From Thermoleophilaceae bacterium (lineage in GTDB: Bacteria; Actinomycetota; Thermoleophilia; Solirubrobacterales; Thermoleophilaceae), in assembly GCA_036378175.1 (NCBI GenBank), contig DASUWY010000061.1:1-64000 (forward strand): 64,000 bases of DNA, written 5' to 3'. The notes under the pieces are model-generated. The model searched no databases. It was given only the letters and a program-made list of their open reading frames with translations, and had not been told where the DNA came from. A program made the translations under genes and the position numbers. Shown piece by piece: positions 8,469-16,155 of the stretch (positions within the stretch are counted from its first letter, which is position 1; every line of letters starts with the position of its first letter).

Positions 8469-8502
8469 CCGAACCGCTGTGCATTTCAGCGCCGCGGTTC
8501 GG
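8469..8502 (+). promoter_or_regulatory. Perfect 9-bp inverted repeat before pcaR
   Basis: CCGAACCGC (8469-8477) and GCGGTTCGG (8494-8502) form a perfect dyad with a 16-base spacer. The right arm overlaps the ribosome-binding GGAGG of the IclR-type regulator, so a bound protein would block its own expression. The half-site also occurs at the pcaI promoter. Confidence 0.6.
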
Positions 8503-8508
8503 AGGGGA

Positions 8509-9309
8509 ATGACTGAGGAACGGCCTCGCAACTCCGACTTCGTGCAGTCCCTCGAGCGGGGCCTGGCGGTGATCCGCGCCTTCGACGCCGAGCATCGCGA
8601 GCTCGGGCTGAGCGACGTGGCGCGCGCCACCGGGCTCACTCGCGCGGCGGCGCGCCGCTTCCTGCTCACGCTCGTGAAGCTGGGCTACGTGCACTTCGCG
8701 GACGGCCGCTTCTCGCTCCGCCCTCGCGTGCTCGACCTCGGCTACGCGTACCTCTCGAGCCTGAGCCTCCCGGAGGTGGCGCAGCCGCACATGGAGGCGC
8801 TCGTGGCGAAGGTGAACGAGTCCTCGTCGGTCTCGGTGCTGGACGACACCGACGTGGTCTACGTGGTGCGGGTGCCCACGCGCCGCATCATGAGCATCAC
8901 GCTCGCGGTGGGCACACGGCTGCCGGCCTACGCCACGTCGATGGGCCGCGTGCTGCTTGCCGGGCTCGCTGACGAGGCACTTGACGAGCGGTTGTCGCGC
9001 ATCGAGGTGCGCCCGCTCACGTCGCATACGGTGAAGAACAGCGCCGCGCTGCGCGAGGCGCTGATGTCCACCCGGAAGACCGGCTACGCGATGGTCGATC
9101 AGGAGCTCGAGGAGGGGCTGCGCTCGGCCGCGGTGCCGATCCGAGGCGCTTCAGGTGACGTGACGGCGGCGCTGAACGTGTCCGTACACGCCAGCCGCGC
9201 GTCGATGTCGGCGCTGCGGCGGGAGTTCCTGCCGCATGCTCTCGAGGCCGCCGCCGCGATCGAAGAGGACCTGCGCGGCACCGCTCACGCCACTCTGGCC
9301 AGGGCGTAG
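8509..9309 (+). CDS. pcaR: IclR-family Pca regulon regulator (PcaR/PcaU type)
   Basis: Regulator of 266 aa with an N-terminal IclR winged helix (FVQSLERGLAVIRAF, then SDVARATGLTRAAARRFLLT) and a C-terminal effector domain (YATSMGRVLLAGL, GYAMVDQELEEGLRSAAVPI). These phrases are characteristic of the PcaR/PcaU/PobR subgroup that responds to beta-ketoadipate, protocatechuate or 4-hydroxybenzoate. Start ATG 8509 has GGAGGGG just upstream; the upstream extension of the frame is not conserved. It probably controls the nearby pca operon and itself through the shared CGGTTCG half-sites. PobR specificity (control of pobA) is an alternative. Confidence 0.82.
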   Translation: MTEERPRNSDFVQSLERGLAVIRAFDAEHRELGLSDVARATGLTRAAARRFLLTLVKLGYVHFADGRFSLRPRVLDLGYAYLSSLSLPEVAQPHMEALVAKVNESSSVSVLDDTDVVYVVRVPTRRIMSITLAVGTRLPAYATSMGRVLLAGLADEALDERLSRIEVRPLTSHTVKNSAALREALMSTRKTGYAMVDQELEEGLRSAAVPIRGASGDVTAALNVSVHASRASMSALRREFLPHALEAAAAIEEDLRGTAHATLARA

Positions 9310-9319
9310 ACTCCTGGTG

Positions 9320-9353
9320 CGAGTGGCGGATTGTTGTCCGCATTGCGAACTCG
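9320..9353 (+). promoter_or_regulatory. Nested dyad upstream of aldehyde dehydrogenase
   Basis: CGAGT (9320-9324) pairs with ACTCG (9349-9353), and inside it GCGGA (9326-9330) pairs with TCCGC (9337-9341) around a 6-base loop. The element lies between pcaR and the dehydrogenase start at 9372, so it may be a terminator for pcaR or an operator for the dehydrogenase. Confidence 0.3.
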
Positions 9354-9371
9354 ACTTGGAGAGGAGCGCTT

Positions 9372-10838
9372 ATGGCCACCGTGGAGCTTGCCCAGCAGGA
9401 GCTTCTGATCGGAGGGCGCTGGACCGGCGCCGCCGCGGGCGCGACGTACGAGAAGACTTTTCCCTTCACCGGCGAGCCGGTGGGAATGGCCGCCGCGGCG
9501 AAACGCGAGGATGCCCGCGCCGCCATTGAGGCCGCGCACGAAGCCTTCGGCGAGTGGTCGCGCAGCGCGCCCGCGATGCGCCGCGAGATCCTGCTGAAGG
9601 CGGCCGACATCCTTCAGAGCCGCGCGGAGGACATCGCGCGCACAGTCACCGAGGAAACCGGAGCCACGTTCGGCTGGGGCATGTTCAACGTGCAGCTCGC
9701 CTCCGGCATGCTGCGCGAGGCCGGCGCGCAGGCGTACGGGCTCGTGGGCGAGGTGATCCCCTCCGACGTGCCCGGCAAGCTCGCGATGGGCGTACGCGCG
9801 CCCGCGGGAGTGGTGGTGGCGATCGCGCCGTGGAACGCGCCCGTGATCCTCTCCACCCGCGCCGTGGCCACGCCGATCGCGTTCGCCAACACCGTGGTGC
9901 TCAAGGCCTCCGAGGAGTGCCCGCGCACGCACGCCGCCGTGGTGAACGCGCTCGTTGACGCCGGCCTTCCCGACGGCGTTATCAACCTGATCACGAACGA
10001 CCCGGCCGACGCCGCCGACGTTGTCGACGAGCTCATCGCCCACCCGCTCACGCGCCGCATCAACTTCACGGGCTCGACGAAGGTCGGCCGCATCATCGCC
10101 GAGAAGGCGGGCAAGCACCTGAAGCGCGTGCTGCTCGAGCTCGGCGGCAAGGCGCCGATGGTCGTGCTGCCCGACGCGGACGTGGACCAGGCCGTGAAGG
10201 CCGCCAACTTCGGCGCCTTCTTCCACCAGGGCCAGATCTGCATGTCCACCGAGCGGGCGATCGTGGACAGGTCGCTCGTGGACTCCTTCTCGGAGAAGCT
10301 CGCCGAGCGCGCGAGCGGCATGAAGGTGGGCGACCCTCGCGAGCCGGACACGGTGATCGGGCCCCTGATCAACAAGGCGGCGATGGAGCGCGTGAACGAG
10401 CTGGTGGCGGACGCAGCGTCGAAGGGCGCGCAGATCCTCTCCGGTGGCGCGCCGGAGGGCGCGTGCTTCCCGCCCACCGTGGTGAAGGGCGTGACGCCCG
10501 AGATGCGGCTCTACAGCGAAGAGTCGTTCGGGCCGGTGCTCGCCGTGATGGCGGCCGACAGCCCGGATCAGGCGGTGGAGATGGCGAACGACACCGAATA
10601 CGGGCTCTCGGCCGCGGTCTTTGGGAACGACGTACCGGCCGCGCTCGAGATCGCCCAGCGCATCGAGAGCGGCATCTGCCATGTGAACGACACCACCGTG
10701 CACGATGAGCCGCAGATGCCGTTCGGCGGCGTTAAGGCGAGCGGCTTCGGACGCTTCGGGGGCCGCGCCGCGCTCGAGGAGTTCACCGAGCTCCGCTGGA
10801 TCACGGTTCAAGAGCTGGCGCGGGACTACCCGATCTGA
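9372..10838 (+). CDS. Aldehyde dehydrogenase, vanillin/benzaldehyde type
   Basis: NAD(P)-dependent aldehyde dehydrogenase of 488 aa. NAD-binding FTGSTKVG, catalytic Glu in LLELGGKAP and catalytic Cys in GQICMSTERAIV are intact. The Cys motif and the segment VAIAPWNAPVILSTRAVATP resemble the vanillin / salicylaldehyde / benzaldehyde dehydrogenase subgroup, which feeds vanillate or hydroxybenzoate into protocatechuate. Start ATG 9372 follows GGAGAGGAG. Its stop TGA overlaps a CTG that may start the next gene, suggesting coupling with the transporter. Substrate is inferred from family and neighbourhood. Confidence 0.82.
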   Translation: MATVELAQQELLIGGRWTGAAAGATYEKTFPFTGEPVGMAAAAKREDARAAIEAAHEAFGEWSRSAPAMRREILLKAADILQSRAEDIARTVTEETGATFGWGMFNVQLASGMLREAGAQAYGLVGEVIPSDVPGKLAMGVRAPAGVVVAIAPWNAPVILSTRAVATPIAFANTVVLKASEECPRTHAAVVNALVDAGLPDGVINLITNDPADAADVVDELIAHPLTRRINFTGSTKVGRIIAEKAGKHLKRVLLELGGKAPMVVLPDADVDQAVKAANFGAFFHQGQICMSTERAIVDRSLVDSFSEKLAERASGMKVGDPREPDTVIGPLINKAAMERVNELVADAASKGAQILSGGAPEGACFPPTVVKGVTPEMRLYSEESFGPVLAVMAADSPDQAVEMANDTEYGLSAAVFGNDVPAALEIAQRIESGICHVNDTTVHDEPQMPFGGVKASGFGRFGGRAALEEFTELRWITVQELARDYPI

Positions 10839-10900
10839 GCCAGACCGCGGCTCAGACAGGCGCGGCGGCCGCTCGCGAGGGGCGACGGGAGTGGCCGCTC

Positions 10901-12055
10901 GTGCTCGCGGTGCTCGCCACCGCGCTCAACCTGCGCATGGCGGTGGCGAGCGTGCCGCCGCTGCTCGACGAGCTCCGCAGCTCCGTGCCGCTGTCGGGCA
11001 CCGCGGCCGGGGCGCTCACCACGCTGCCCGTGGTGTGCATGGCGTTCGGGGCGACGTTCGTCCCGCGGCTCTCGCGGCGGCTCGGCCACGAGCTGCCGCT
11101 CGTGCTCGTGGGTCTGGCGATGGCCGCCGGCATCGTCGTGCGCGTGATTCCGGGCGTCGCGGCGCTCTACATCGGCACCACGATCGCGGGCATCGGCATC
11201 GCGCTCGGCAACGTGCTGGTGCCGAGCCTCGTGAAGCGCGACTTCCACGAGCGCGCCGGCTTCATGACGGGTGTCTACACGATGGCGATCGGCACGAGCG
11301 CGGGACTCGCCGCGGGGCTGACGGTGCCCATCGAGAACGCCATCGGCCACGGCTGGCGGCCGGCGCTCGCGGTGTGGGCGCTGCCGGCGCTTGTGGCGGC
11401 GGCGATCTGGGTGCCGTTCGCGCGCCACCCCACCGCCGTGGCGGACCGCCGGGTGCGGACGCGCCACGAGTCGTCCGGCCTTCTGCGCGACCGCCTCGCG
11501 TGGGAGGTCGCCCTCTTCATGGGCGTGCAGTCGCTGATGTTCTACAGCCTGCTGTCCTGGCTGCCGTCGATCCTCCGGGACAACGGAATGTCGAAGGGCA
11601 CGGCCGGCGCGTACCTGTCGCTGTTCACGCTGCTCGGGATCCCGGTGTCCTTCGCGGTGCCGGTGATTGCGGCCCGGATGCGCGACCAGCGGGCGCTCGC
11701 GGTGGTGTCGGTGCTCTGCCTCGCTCTTGGCGTGGCCGGCCTGGTGGTGTCCCCGGGGAGCGCCGCGATCGTGTGGACGGTGTTCCTGGGGATCTCCCAG
11801 GCGGCCACCCTCTCGCTGTCGTTCCTCTACTTCGTGCTGCGCACGCGCAGCCAGGCACAGTCGGCTGAGCTGTCGAGCATGTCGCAGAGCATCGGCTACT
11901 CGCTCGCCGCGGTGGGCCCGATCATCATGGGCGCCCTGCACCAAGCCACCGGGAGCTGGACCTGGCCGCTCGTGTTCCTGCTCGTGCTGATGGTGCCGGA
12001 GCTTGTTTTCGGCGTGGCCGCCGGGCGTGATCGCCAGGTGGCCGGGCAGGGCTAG
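10901..12055 (+). CDS. MFS transporter (CynX/NimT-like)
   Basis: Integral membrane protein of at least 384 aa with about 12 hydrophobic helices; motifs [17 protein letters not shown] and [17 protein letters not shown] are typical of the CynX/NimT branch of the major facilitator superfamily. Given the neighbours it may carry an aromatic acid or aldehyde. GTG 10901 lies within helix 1; the frame is open upstream and reads into a CTG at 10835 that overlaps the preceding stop as CTGA and would add 22 residues, completing helix 1 (EWPLVLAVL). The start is therefore uncertain. Confidence 0.85.
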   Translation: MLAVLATALNLRMAVASVPPLLDELRSSVPLSGTAAGALTTLPVVCMAFGATFVPRLSRRLGHELPLVLVGLAMAAGIVVRVIPGVAALYIGTTIAGIGIALGNVLVPSLVKRDFHERAGFMTGVYTMAIGTSAGLAAGLTVPIENAIGHGWRPALAVWALPALVAAAIWVPFARHPTAVADRRVRTRHESSGLLRDRLAWEVALFMGVQSLMFYSLLSWLPSILRDNGMSKGTAGAYLSLFTLLGIPVSFAVPVIAARMRDQRALAVVSVLCLALGVAGLVVSPGSAAIVWTVFLGISQAATLSLSFLYFVLRTRSQAQSAELSSMSQSIGYSLAAVGPIIMGALHQATGSWTWPLVFLLVLMVPELVFGVAAGRDRQVAGQG

Positions 12056-12059
12056 TGGC

Positions 12060-12533
12060 CTAGAAACCGGCGCCCAGGCTGCGCACGCAGCTCTTCAGGC
12101 CGGCATTGAGCGCATCGCGCTCGGCAGGCGAGAGCTCCTCCAGCATCTTCGCCTCCACCTGGGCGGCCACGCGATCGCACGCGTCGAGCACGTCCTGGCC
12201 ATTCGGCGTGAGCAGCGTGCGCAGGATCCGGCCGTGGTCAGGGTCCGGCACCCGCGTGATGAGACCCTTGGCCTCAAGCGCGGCGATCACCTTGATCGTG
12301 GACTGCGGGGTGATCAGCACGCGGCGCGCGAGCTGCGCGTTGGAGAGCGCGCCGCGGTCGCGCAGAACCGACAGCGCGGTGTACTGCGGCAACGTGACTC
12401 CCACCGAGGCGAGCCCCTCCGACAGGTTGCGCCGGAGGGCGAGCTCGAGCCTGCCCATCACGTAGCTGATGGTGGGTTCCCTCGTCGGCCGGCCCGGCGC
12501 CGCCACGGCGCCCGCGCGAGTTGCCTTGGCCAT
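12060..12533 (-). CDS. MarR-family transcriptional regulator
   Basis: Winged-helix regulator of 157 aa: VTLPQYTALSVLRDRG, NAQLARRVLITPQSTIKVIAALEAKGLI (recognition helix) and the wing VPDPDHGRILRTLLT. ATG 12533 was chosen because the upstream residues are not conserved. It is convergent with the MFS gene (4 bases apart) and divergent from the DUF1326 gene, whose promoter carries a 5-3-5 dyad; it likely represses that cassette and itself. The ligand is unknown. Confidence 0.85.
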   Translation of the reverse strand: MAKATRAGAVAAPGRPTREPTISYVMGRLELALRRNLSEGLASVGVTLPQYTALSVLRDRGALSNAQLARRVLITPQSTIKVIAALEAKGLITRVPDPDHGRILRTLLTPNGQDVLDACDRVAAQVEAKMLEELSPAERDALNAGLKSCVRSLGAGF

Positions 12534-12566
12534 TGAGCGACCGTACCAGCGAGGCCGGGAGAAAGC

Positions 12567-12596
12567 TTGACTCGCCCGCTCCGAGCGGACGAGAAT
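12567..12596 (+). promoter_or_regulatory. Promoter with MarR-like dyad for DUF1326 cassette
   Basis: TTGACT (12567-12572) and GAGAAT (12591-12596) are spaced by 18 bases, giving a plausible -35/-10 pair about 30 bases before the DUF1326 start. Between them lies CCGCT-CCG-AGCGG (12576-12588), a perfect dyad suited to a MarR dimer that would block the promoter. Confidence 0.45.
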
Positions 12597-12624
12597 CGAC
12601 GCACACTCGAGTGAGGAGAAGGCA

Positions 12625-13233
12625 ATGGCGTGGAGCATCGAGGGACGCTATTTCGAGAACTGCTCGTGCGAGGTGGTGTGTCCGTGCACCGCTTCCCTCG
12701 CGCTGGGGGCCGACAACGACTACTGCCGGGCCGCGCTCGTGTTCCACATCGACTCGGGTGAGGTCGACGGCGTGGACGTGAGCGGCCTCACCGTGGCGGC
12801 GGTCGCCGAGTCCGGCAAGTACATGCACGAGGGCAACTGGCGGCTGGGCGTGCTGATGGACGATGCCGCGTCCGACGAGCAGGCGGAGAAGCTGGGCGCC
12901 GTGTTCAGCGGACAGCTCGGAGGTCCCATGGAGGCGCTCGGTCCGCTGGTGAGCGAGCCGCTGGGGGTGGAGCGGGTGCCGCTCGAGTTCTCCTCGGAGG
13001 GCGGCCACCACAGGCTCACCGTCGGGGACAGGGGGCAGCTCGAGGTGGACGACGTGGTGTCGTTCGGCTCGGAGACCGGCCAGGCGGCGCAGCTCGCGAA
13101 CATCTTCCACCCGGCCGGCTCGACCCTCACGGTGGGCAAGGCGAGCGACGCGTCCGGACTCAGTGTGTTCGGCGTGGACGCGGGCGGCGGCGGGAAGTCG
13201 GGCTTCTCCGCTCCCTTCGCCTGGTCGGGCTAG
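12625..13233 (+). CDS. DUF1326 family protein (first copy)
   Basis: Cytoplasmic protein of 202 aa beginning with the hallmark of DUF1326, GRYFENCSCEVVCPC: an N-terminal Cys cluster CxCxxxCPC that suggests metal or thiol chemistry. The biochemical role of the family is not established as far as I know. GAGGAGAAGG precedes ATG 12625. It is followed after 5 bases by a DUF2182 membrane protein and then a second DUF1326 gene, so the three form one operon, controlled probably by the divergent MarR. Confidence 0.85.
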   Translation: MAWSIEGRYFENCSCEVVCPCTASLALGADNDYCRAALVFHIDSGEVDGVDVSGLTVAAVAESGKYMHEGNWRLGVLMDDAASDEQAEKLGAVFSGQLGGPMEALGPLVSEPLGVERVPLEFSSEGGHHRLTVGDRGQLEVDDVVSFGSETGQAAQLANIFHPAGSTLTVGKASDASGLSVFGVDAGGGGKSGFSAPFAWSG

Positions 13234-13238
13234 CGGAG

Positions 13239-14045
13239 GTGGGCGGGCTCGCAGTAGCGGCGCCGGGTGCCCGCTCGGCCGGGCAGCTGCTCTTACGCTG
13301 GCAGCTCGCAATCGTGGGCGCCCTGATCGTCCTCGCGGCGCTCGCCTGGTGGTCCACCGGCGCGCGGATGGCGGGAATGGATGCGGGGCCGGGCACCGAT
13401 CCCGGCGCGCTCGGCTTCTACGTGACCACGTGGCTGGTGATGATGGCGGCGATGATGTTTCCGTCGATCGCGCCGATGGTTCTGACGTACGCCAGGCTGC
13501 AGCGGCGCCGGCGCGGCGGCATCGCCTTCTTCGTCGCTGGCTATCTGCTGGTGTGGACCGCGGCCGGCCTGCTGGGCTACGCGGTCATCAAGCTCGGGCG
13601 TGACCTGGACGGCGGCTTCTTCGCCTGGCACAACGCCGGGCGCTGGACGGCGGCAGGCGTGCTGGCCGCCGCCGCGATCTATGAGTTCACGCCGGCGAAG
13701 TACGCATGCCTCGGCCGTTGCCGTTCGCCATTTGGGTTCCTCGTGACGGAGTGGCGAGATGGTCTGGGAGGGGCGCTCCGCATGGGCGTCGTGCACGGCG
13801 GCTGGTGTCTCGGCTGCTGCTGGCTGCTGATGGCCGGCCTCTTCGCCCTCGGCGCGATGAGCGTGCCGTGGATGATCGTGATCGGCGTGCTCATCACCGT
13901 GGAGAAGCTGCTGCCCTGGCGCGGCGCGGCCACCGGAGTGGTGGCGGCCACTCTCGTCGCCCTTGCGATTGGCGTGGCGGCAGCTCCCGCGCGCGTGCCC
14001 GGGCTGACCATTCCCTCCTCGCACGCGATGGAGATGATGCGCTGA
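13239..14045 (+). CDS. DUF2182 predicted metal-binding membrane protein
   Basis: Integral membrane protein of 268 aa with about six helices. Family marks are WLVMMAAMMFPSIAPMV, the KYACLGRCRSPFGF loop and GVVHGGWCLGCCWLLM, where clustered Cys, His and Met could bind a soft metal such as copper. GTG 13239 is the only conventional start, but the Shine-Dalgarno-like GGAGG overlaps it, so the real start may lie slightly downstream. The pairing of DUF2182 with DUF1326 is recurrent in bacteria; here DUF1326 genes sit on both sides. Confidence 0.85.
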   Translation: MGGLAVAAPGARSAGQLLLRWQLAIVGALIVLAALAWWSTGARMAGMDAGPGTDPGALGFYVTTWLVMMAAMMFPSIAPMVLTYARLQRRRRGGIAFFVAGYLLVWTAAGLLGYAVIKLGRDLDGGFFAWHNAGRWTAAGVLAAAAIYEFTPAKYACLGRCRSPFGFLVTEWRDGLGGALRMGVVHGGWCLGCCWLLMAGLFALGAMSVPWMIVIGVLITVEKLLPWRGAATGVVAATLVALAIGVAAAPARVPGLTIPSSHAMEMMR

Positions 14046-14647
14046 GCTGGCACATCTCCGGCAGCTACCTCGAAGCCTGCAACTGCGAAGCCATCTGCCC
14101 CTGCCGGAGGATCGGCGGCCGCAGCGGCGGACGGTCCACGTACGGCGAATGTCTCGGCGCCCTTTCCTGGATCGTCGAAGACGGGCAGGCGGACGGCGTG
14201 GACCTCGCCGGGATGCGGGCGGTTCTCGTGAGCCGCTACCACGACGACGAGCCGGGCTCGCCGTGGACCTTCGCGCTCTTCGTGGACGCGCGCGGAGACG
14301 AGCCCCAGCGCCAGGCGATGGCGGACATCCTCACCGGCCGGCTCGGCGGCACCCCACACGAGCAGTTCCCGTGGGTCTTCAAGCCGGCGCACCTCGCCTG
14401 CGTGGAGGCCCTCGACATCGAGATCGACCACACACCAGGGCGCGGCTGGTTCAGAGGAGGCGGGAACTTCGAGGTCCGGATTCGCGAGCCGGTGGCGGAC
14501 CAGGAGCCCGTCACCTGCATCATCCCCGGCCATCACCGGCAGGGACGCGAGCTGCTCAGCGACTCGATCGATGTGGCGGCAGGCCCCCTGGAGTTCTCGG
14601 TGAAGGGGCGATGCGGATACGAGTCGACGTTCGCGTACGCCGGCTAG
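14042..14647 (+). CDS. DUF1326 family protein (second copy, CTG start)
   Basis: Protein of 201 aa whose N-terminus reads xSWHISGSYLEACNCEAICP, the exact pattern of DUF1326 proteins that start MSW. The codon at the Met position is CTG (14042-14044), overlapping the DUF2182 stop as CTGA, with GGAG at 14030-14033 eight bases upstream. No ATG, GTG or TTG lies near in this frame; the next ones upstream are deep inside DUF2182. I therefore annotate a CTG start. The CNCEAICPC cluster parallels the first copy; the remaining sequence differs, so the two may bind each other or different partners. Confidence 0.85.
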   Translation: MSWHISGSYLEACNCEAICPCRRIGGRSGGRSTYGECLGALSWIVEDGQADGVDLAGMRAVLVSRYHDDEPGSPWTFALFVDARGDEPQRQAMADILTGRLGGTPHEQFPWVFKPAHLACVEALDIEIDHTPGRGWFRGGGNFEVRIREPVADQEPVTCIIPGHHRQGRELLSDSIDVAAGPLEFSVKGRCGYESTFAYAG

Positions 14648-15321
14648 GACACCAGCTGGCCGGCCTCGAGCGACCACACGGCGCCGTTCGCGCTGGTCCA
14701 CGGCGAGGCGAGGAAACAGACCACCTCCGCCACCTCGTCCGGGCAGCCGCTGTGCCCGCCGCCGTCGAGGCAGATCGCGTTCACGCGCACACCCGCGGGC
14801 GCCGCCTCCACCGCGGCCGCCCGGGTGAGGCCGAGCACGGCCTGCCGGCTTGCGGCATAGGGGCCGCCGGCCGCGTCCTCGTCGCCGTCCGCAGCGGAGG
14901 AGAAGTTCACAATGGCTCCTGAGCGCTGCTCCACGAGCCGCGGCAGCACGTGCTTGAGTCCGAGGAAGGTACCGCGCACGTTCACGGCCATCATCCGGTC
15001 GAATTCGGCAACCGGGCAGCCGCCGAAGTCAGCGCAGGGAGCTTCCACCGCCGCGTGATTGACGAGGATGTCGATCCGCCCGAAGGTACGCAGCGCATGT
15101 TCCACCGCGTACTCGAAGGTGGCCTCCCTGCTCGCATCGCCGGCCACGGTCTCCACGCGCCCGCCCGCGGCCTCCACCTCGGCGGCCGTCTCGTCGAGCG
15201 CTTCACGGTCGAGGTCGATCGCGATCACGCTCGCGCCCGCCCGTGCGAGCGCGAGGCACACCGCCCGTCCGATGCTCGGCGCCGCCCCGGTGACCAGCGC
15301 CACTCGACCCTGCAGGTTCAT
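14644..15321 (-). CDS. SDR-family protein with altered catalytic Lys
   Basis: Short-chain dehydrogenase of 225 aa. The Rossmann start TGAAPSIGRA and the NVRGTFLGLKH helix are present, but the catalytic YxxxK reads YAASR, with Arg for Lys, and NNAG reads NHAA. The C-terminus is short after AICLDGGG. It may be a non-catalytic or altered SDR. Its stop overlaps the DUF1326 stop by 4 bases (convergent) and it is divergent from the next SDR across 56 bases, so the two SDR genes share a promoter region. Confidence 0.75.
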   Translation of the reverse strand: MNLQGRVALVTGAAPSIGRAVCLALARAGASVIAIDLDREALDETAAEVEAAGGRVETVAGDASREATFEYAVEHALRTFGRIDILVNHAAVEAPCADFGGCPVAEFDRMMAVNVRGTFLGLKHVLPRLVEQRSGAIVNFSSAADGDEDAAGGPYAASRQAVLGLTRAAAVEAAPAGVRVNAICLDGGGHSGCPDEVAEVVCFLASPWTSANGAVWSLEAGQLVS

Positions 15322-15377
15322 CGCGGGGCAAGATAGACCCGCTCGGGAAAATTGGCAAACACTTTGACAGGTACGCT

Positions 15378-16145
15378 ATGCGACCAATGGACCGCGTAGC
15401 GAACAAAATCGCCCTCGTCACGGGCGGCGCGCAGGGCCTCGGCCGTGCCATTGCGGAGCTGCTCGCGCGCGAGGGCGCGCACGTCGTGATCAGCGACATC
15501 CAGGAGGAGCTGGGCGCCTCGGTGGCACAGCAGATCGGCAACGCTTCCTTCCTCCAGCACGATGTGGCGAGAGAGGACGAGTGGCAGCGCGTGATCGCCG
15601 AGGTGCTGTCGGCGCGCGGCGCGCTCCACATCCTCGTGAACAACGCCGGGATCGCGCTTCAGAAGAACGTGGTGGATACGACGCTCGAGGAGTGGCGCCA
15701 CCTCCAGTCGATCAACCTCGACGGCGTGTTCCTGGGCGTGAAGCACGGGATTCCGGCGATCGCCCGATCCGGCGGCGGCTCGATCGTGAACATGTCCTCG
15801 ATGGAGGGCATCATCGCCCACCCGGAGATGGCGGCCTACAACGCGAGCAAGGGCGGCGTGCGGCTGCTCACGAAATCCGCGGCCTTGTATTGCGGCAGGC
15901 AGCGCAACGGTGTGCGGGTGAACTCGGTGCATCCGGCCTTCGCCTGGGGGCCGCTGCTCGAGGAGTATCTCGACGCGCAGCCCGACCGGGAGAAGGCGCT
16001 CGCGGAGCTGCAGGACGCCCACCCGATCGGCAATCTCGGCGACCCGGAGGACGTGGCCTACGGCGTGCTGTACCTCGCCTCCGACGAGTCCAAGTGGGTG
16101 ACGGGCACAGAGCTCGTGCTGGATGGAGGCTGGACGGCGGCTTAG
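15378..16145 (+). CDS. Short-chain dehydrogenase/reductase upstream of pobA
   Basis: Classical SDR of 255 aa: TGGAQGLGRA cofactor loop, NNAG, catalytic Ser in NMSSMEG, YNASK catalytic Tyr/Lys, and the C-terminal GTELVLDGGWTA. The residues resemble cyclopentanol / 3-alpha(beta)-hydroxysteroid dehydrogenase-like enzymes, so an alcohol or cyclic ketone substrate is plausible. ATG 15387 (MDRVANK) is an alternative start. It runs directly into pobA with a 10-base gap, suggesting a shared transcript and a role in funnelling an aromatic or alicyclic substrate. Confidence 0.8.
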   Translation: MRPMDRVANKIALVTGGAQGLGRAIAELLAREGAHVVISDIQEELGASVAQQIGNASFLQHDVAREDEWQRVIAEVLSARGALHILVNNAGIALQKNVVDTTLEEWRHLQSINLDGVFLGVKHGIPAIARSGGGSIVNMSSMEGIIAHPEMAAYNASKGGVRLLTKSAALYCGRQRNGVRVNSVHPAFAWGPLLEEYLDAQPDREKALAELQDAHPIGNLGDPEDVAYGVLYLASDESKWVTGTELVLDGGWTAA

Positions 16146-16155
16146 GATGGCGGCG

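Noticed and set aside
9285-10811. 508-codon open frame on the minus strand
   Set aside because: Lies wholly antisense to the aldehyde dehydrogenase, which has complete motifs; His/Arg/Gly-rich composition is typical of a shadow frame in GC-rich DNA.
15364-15369. TTGACA resembling a -35 box before the SDR gene
   Set aside because: It lies only 9-14 bases from the start codon, and no -10 can be placed at a normal distance.
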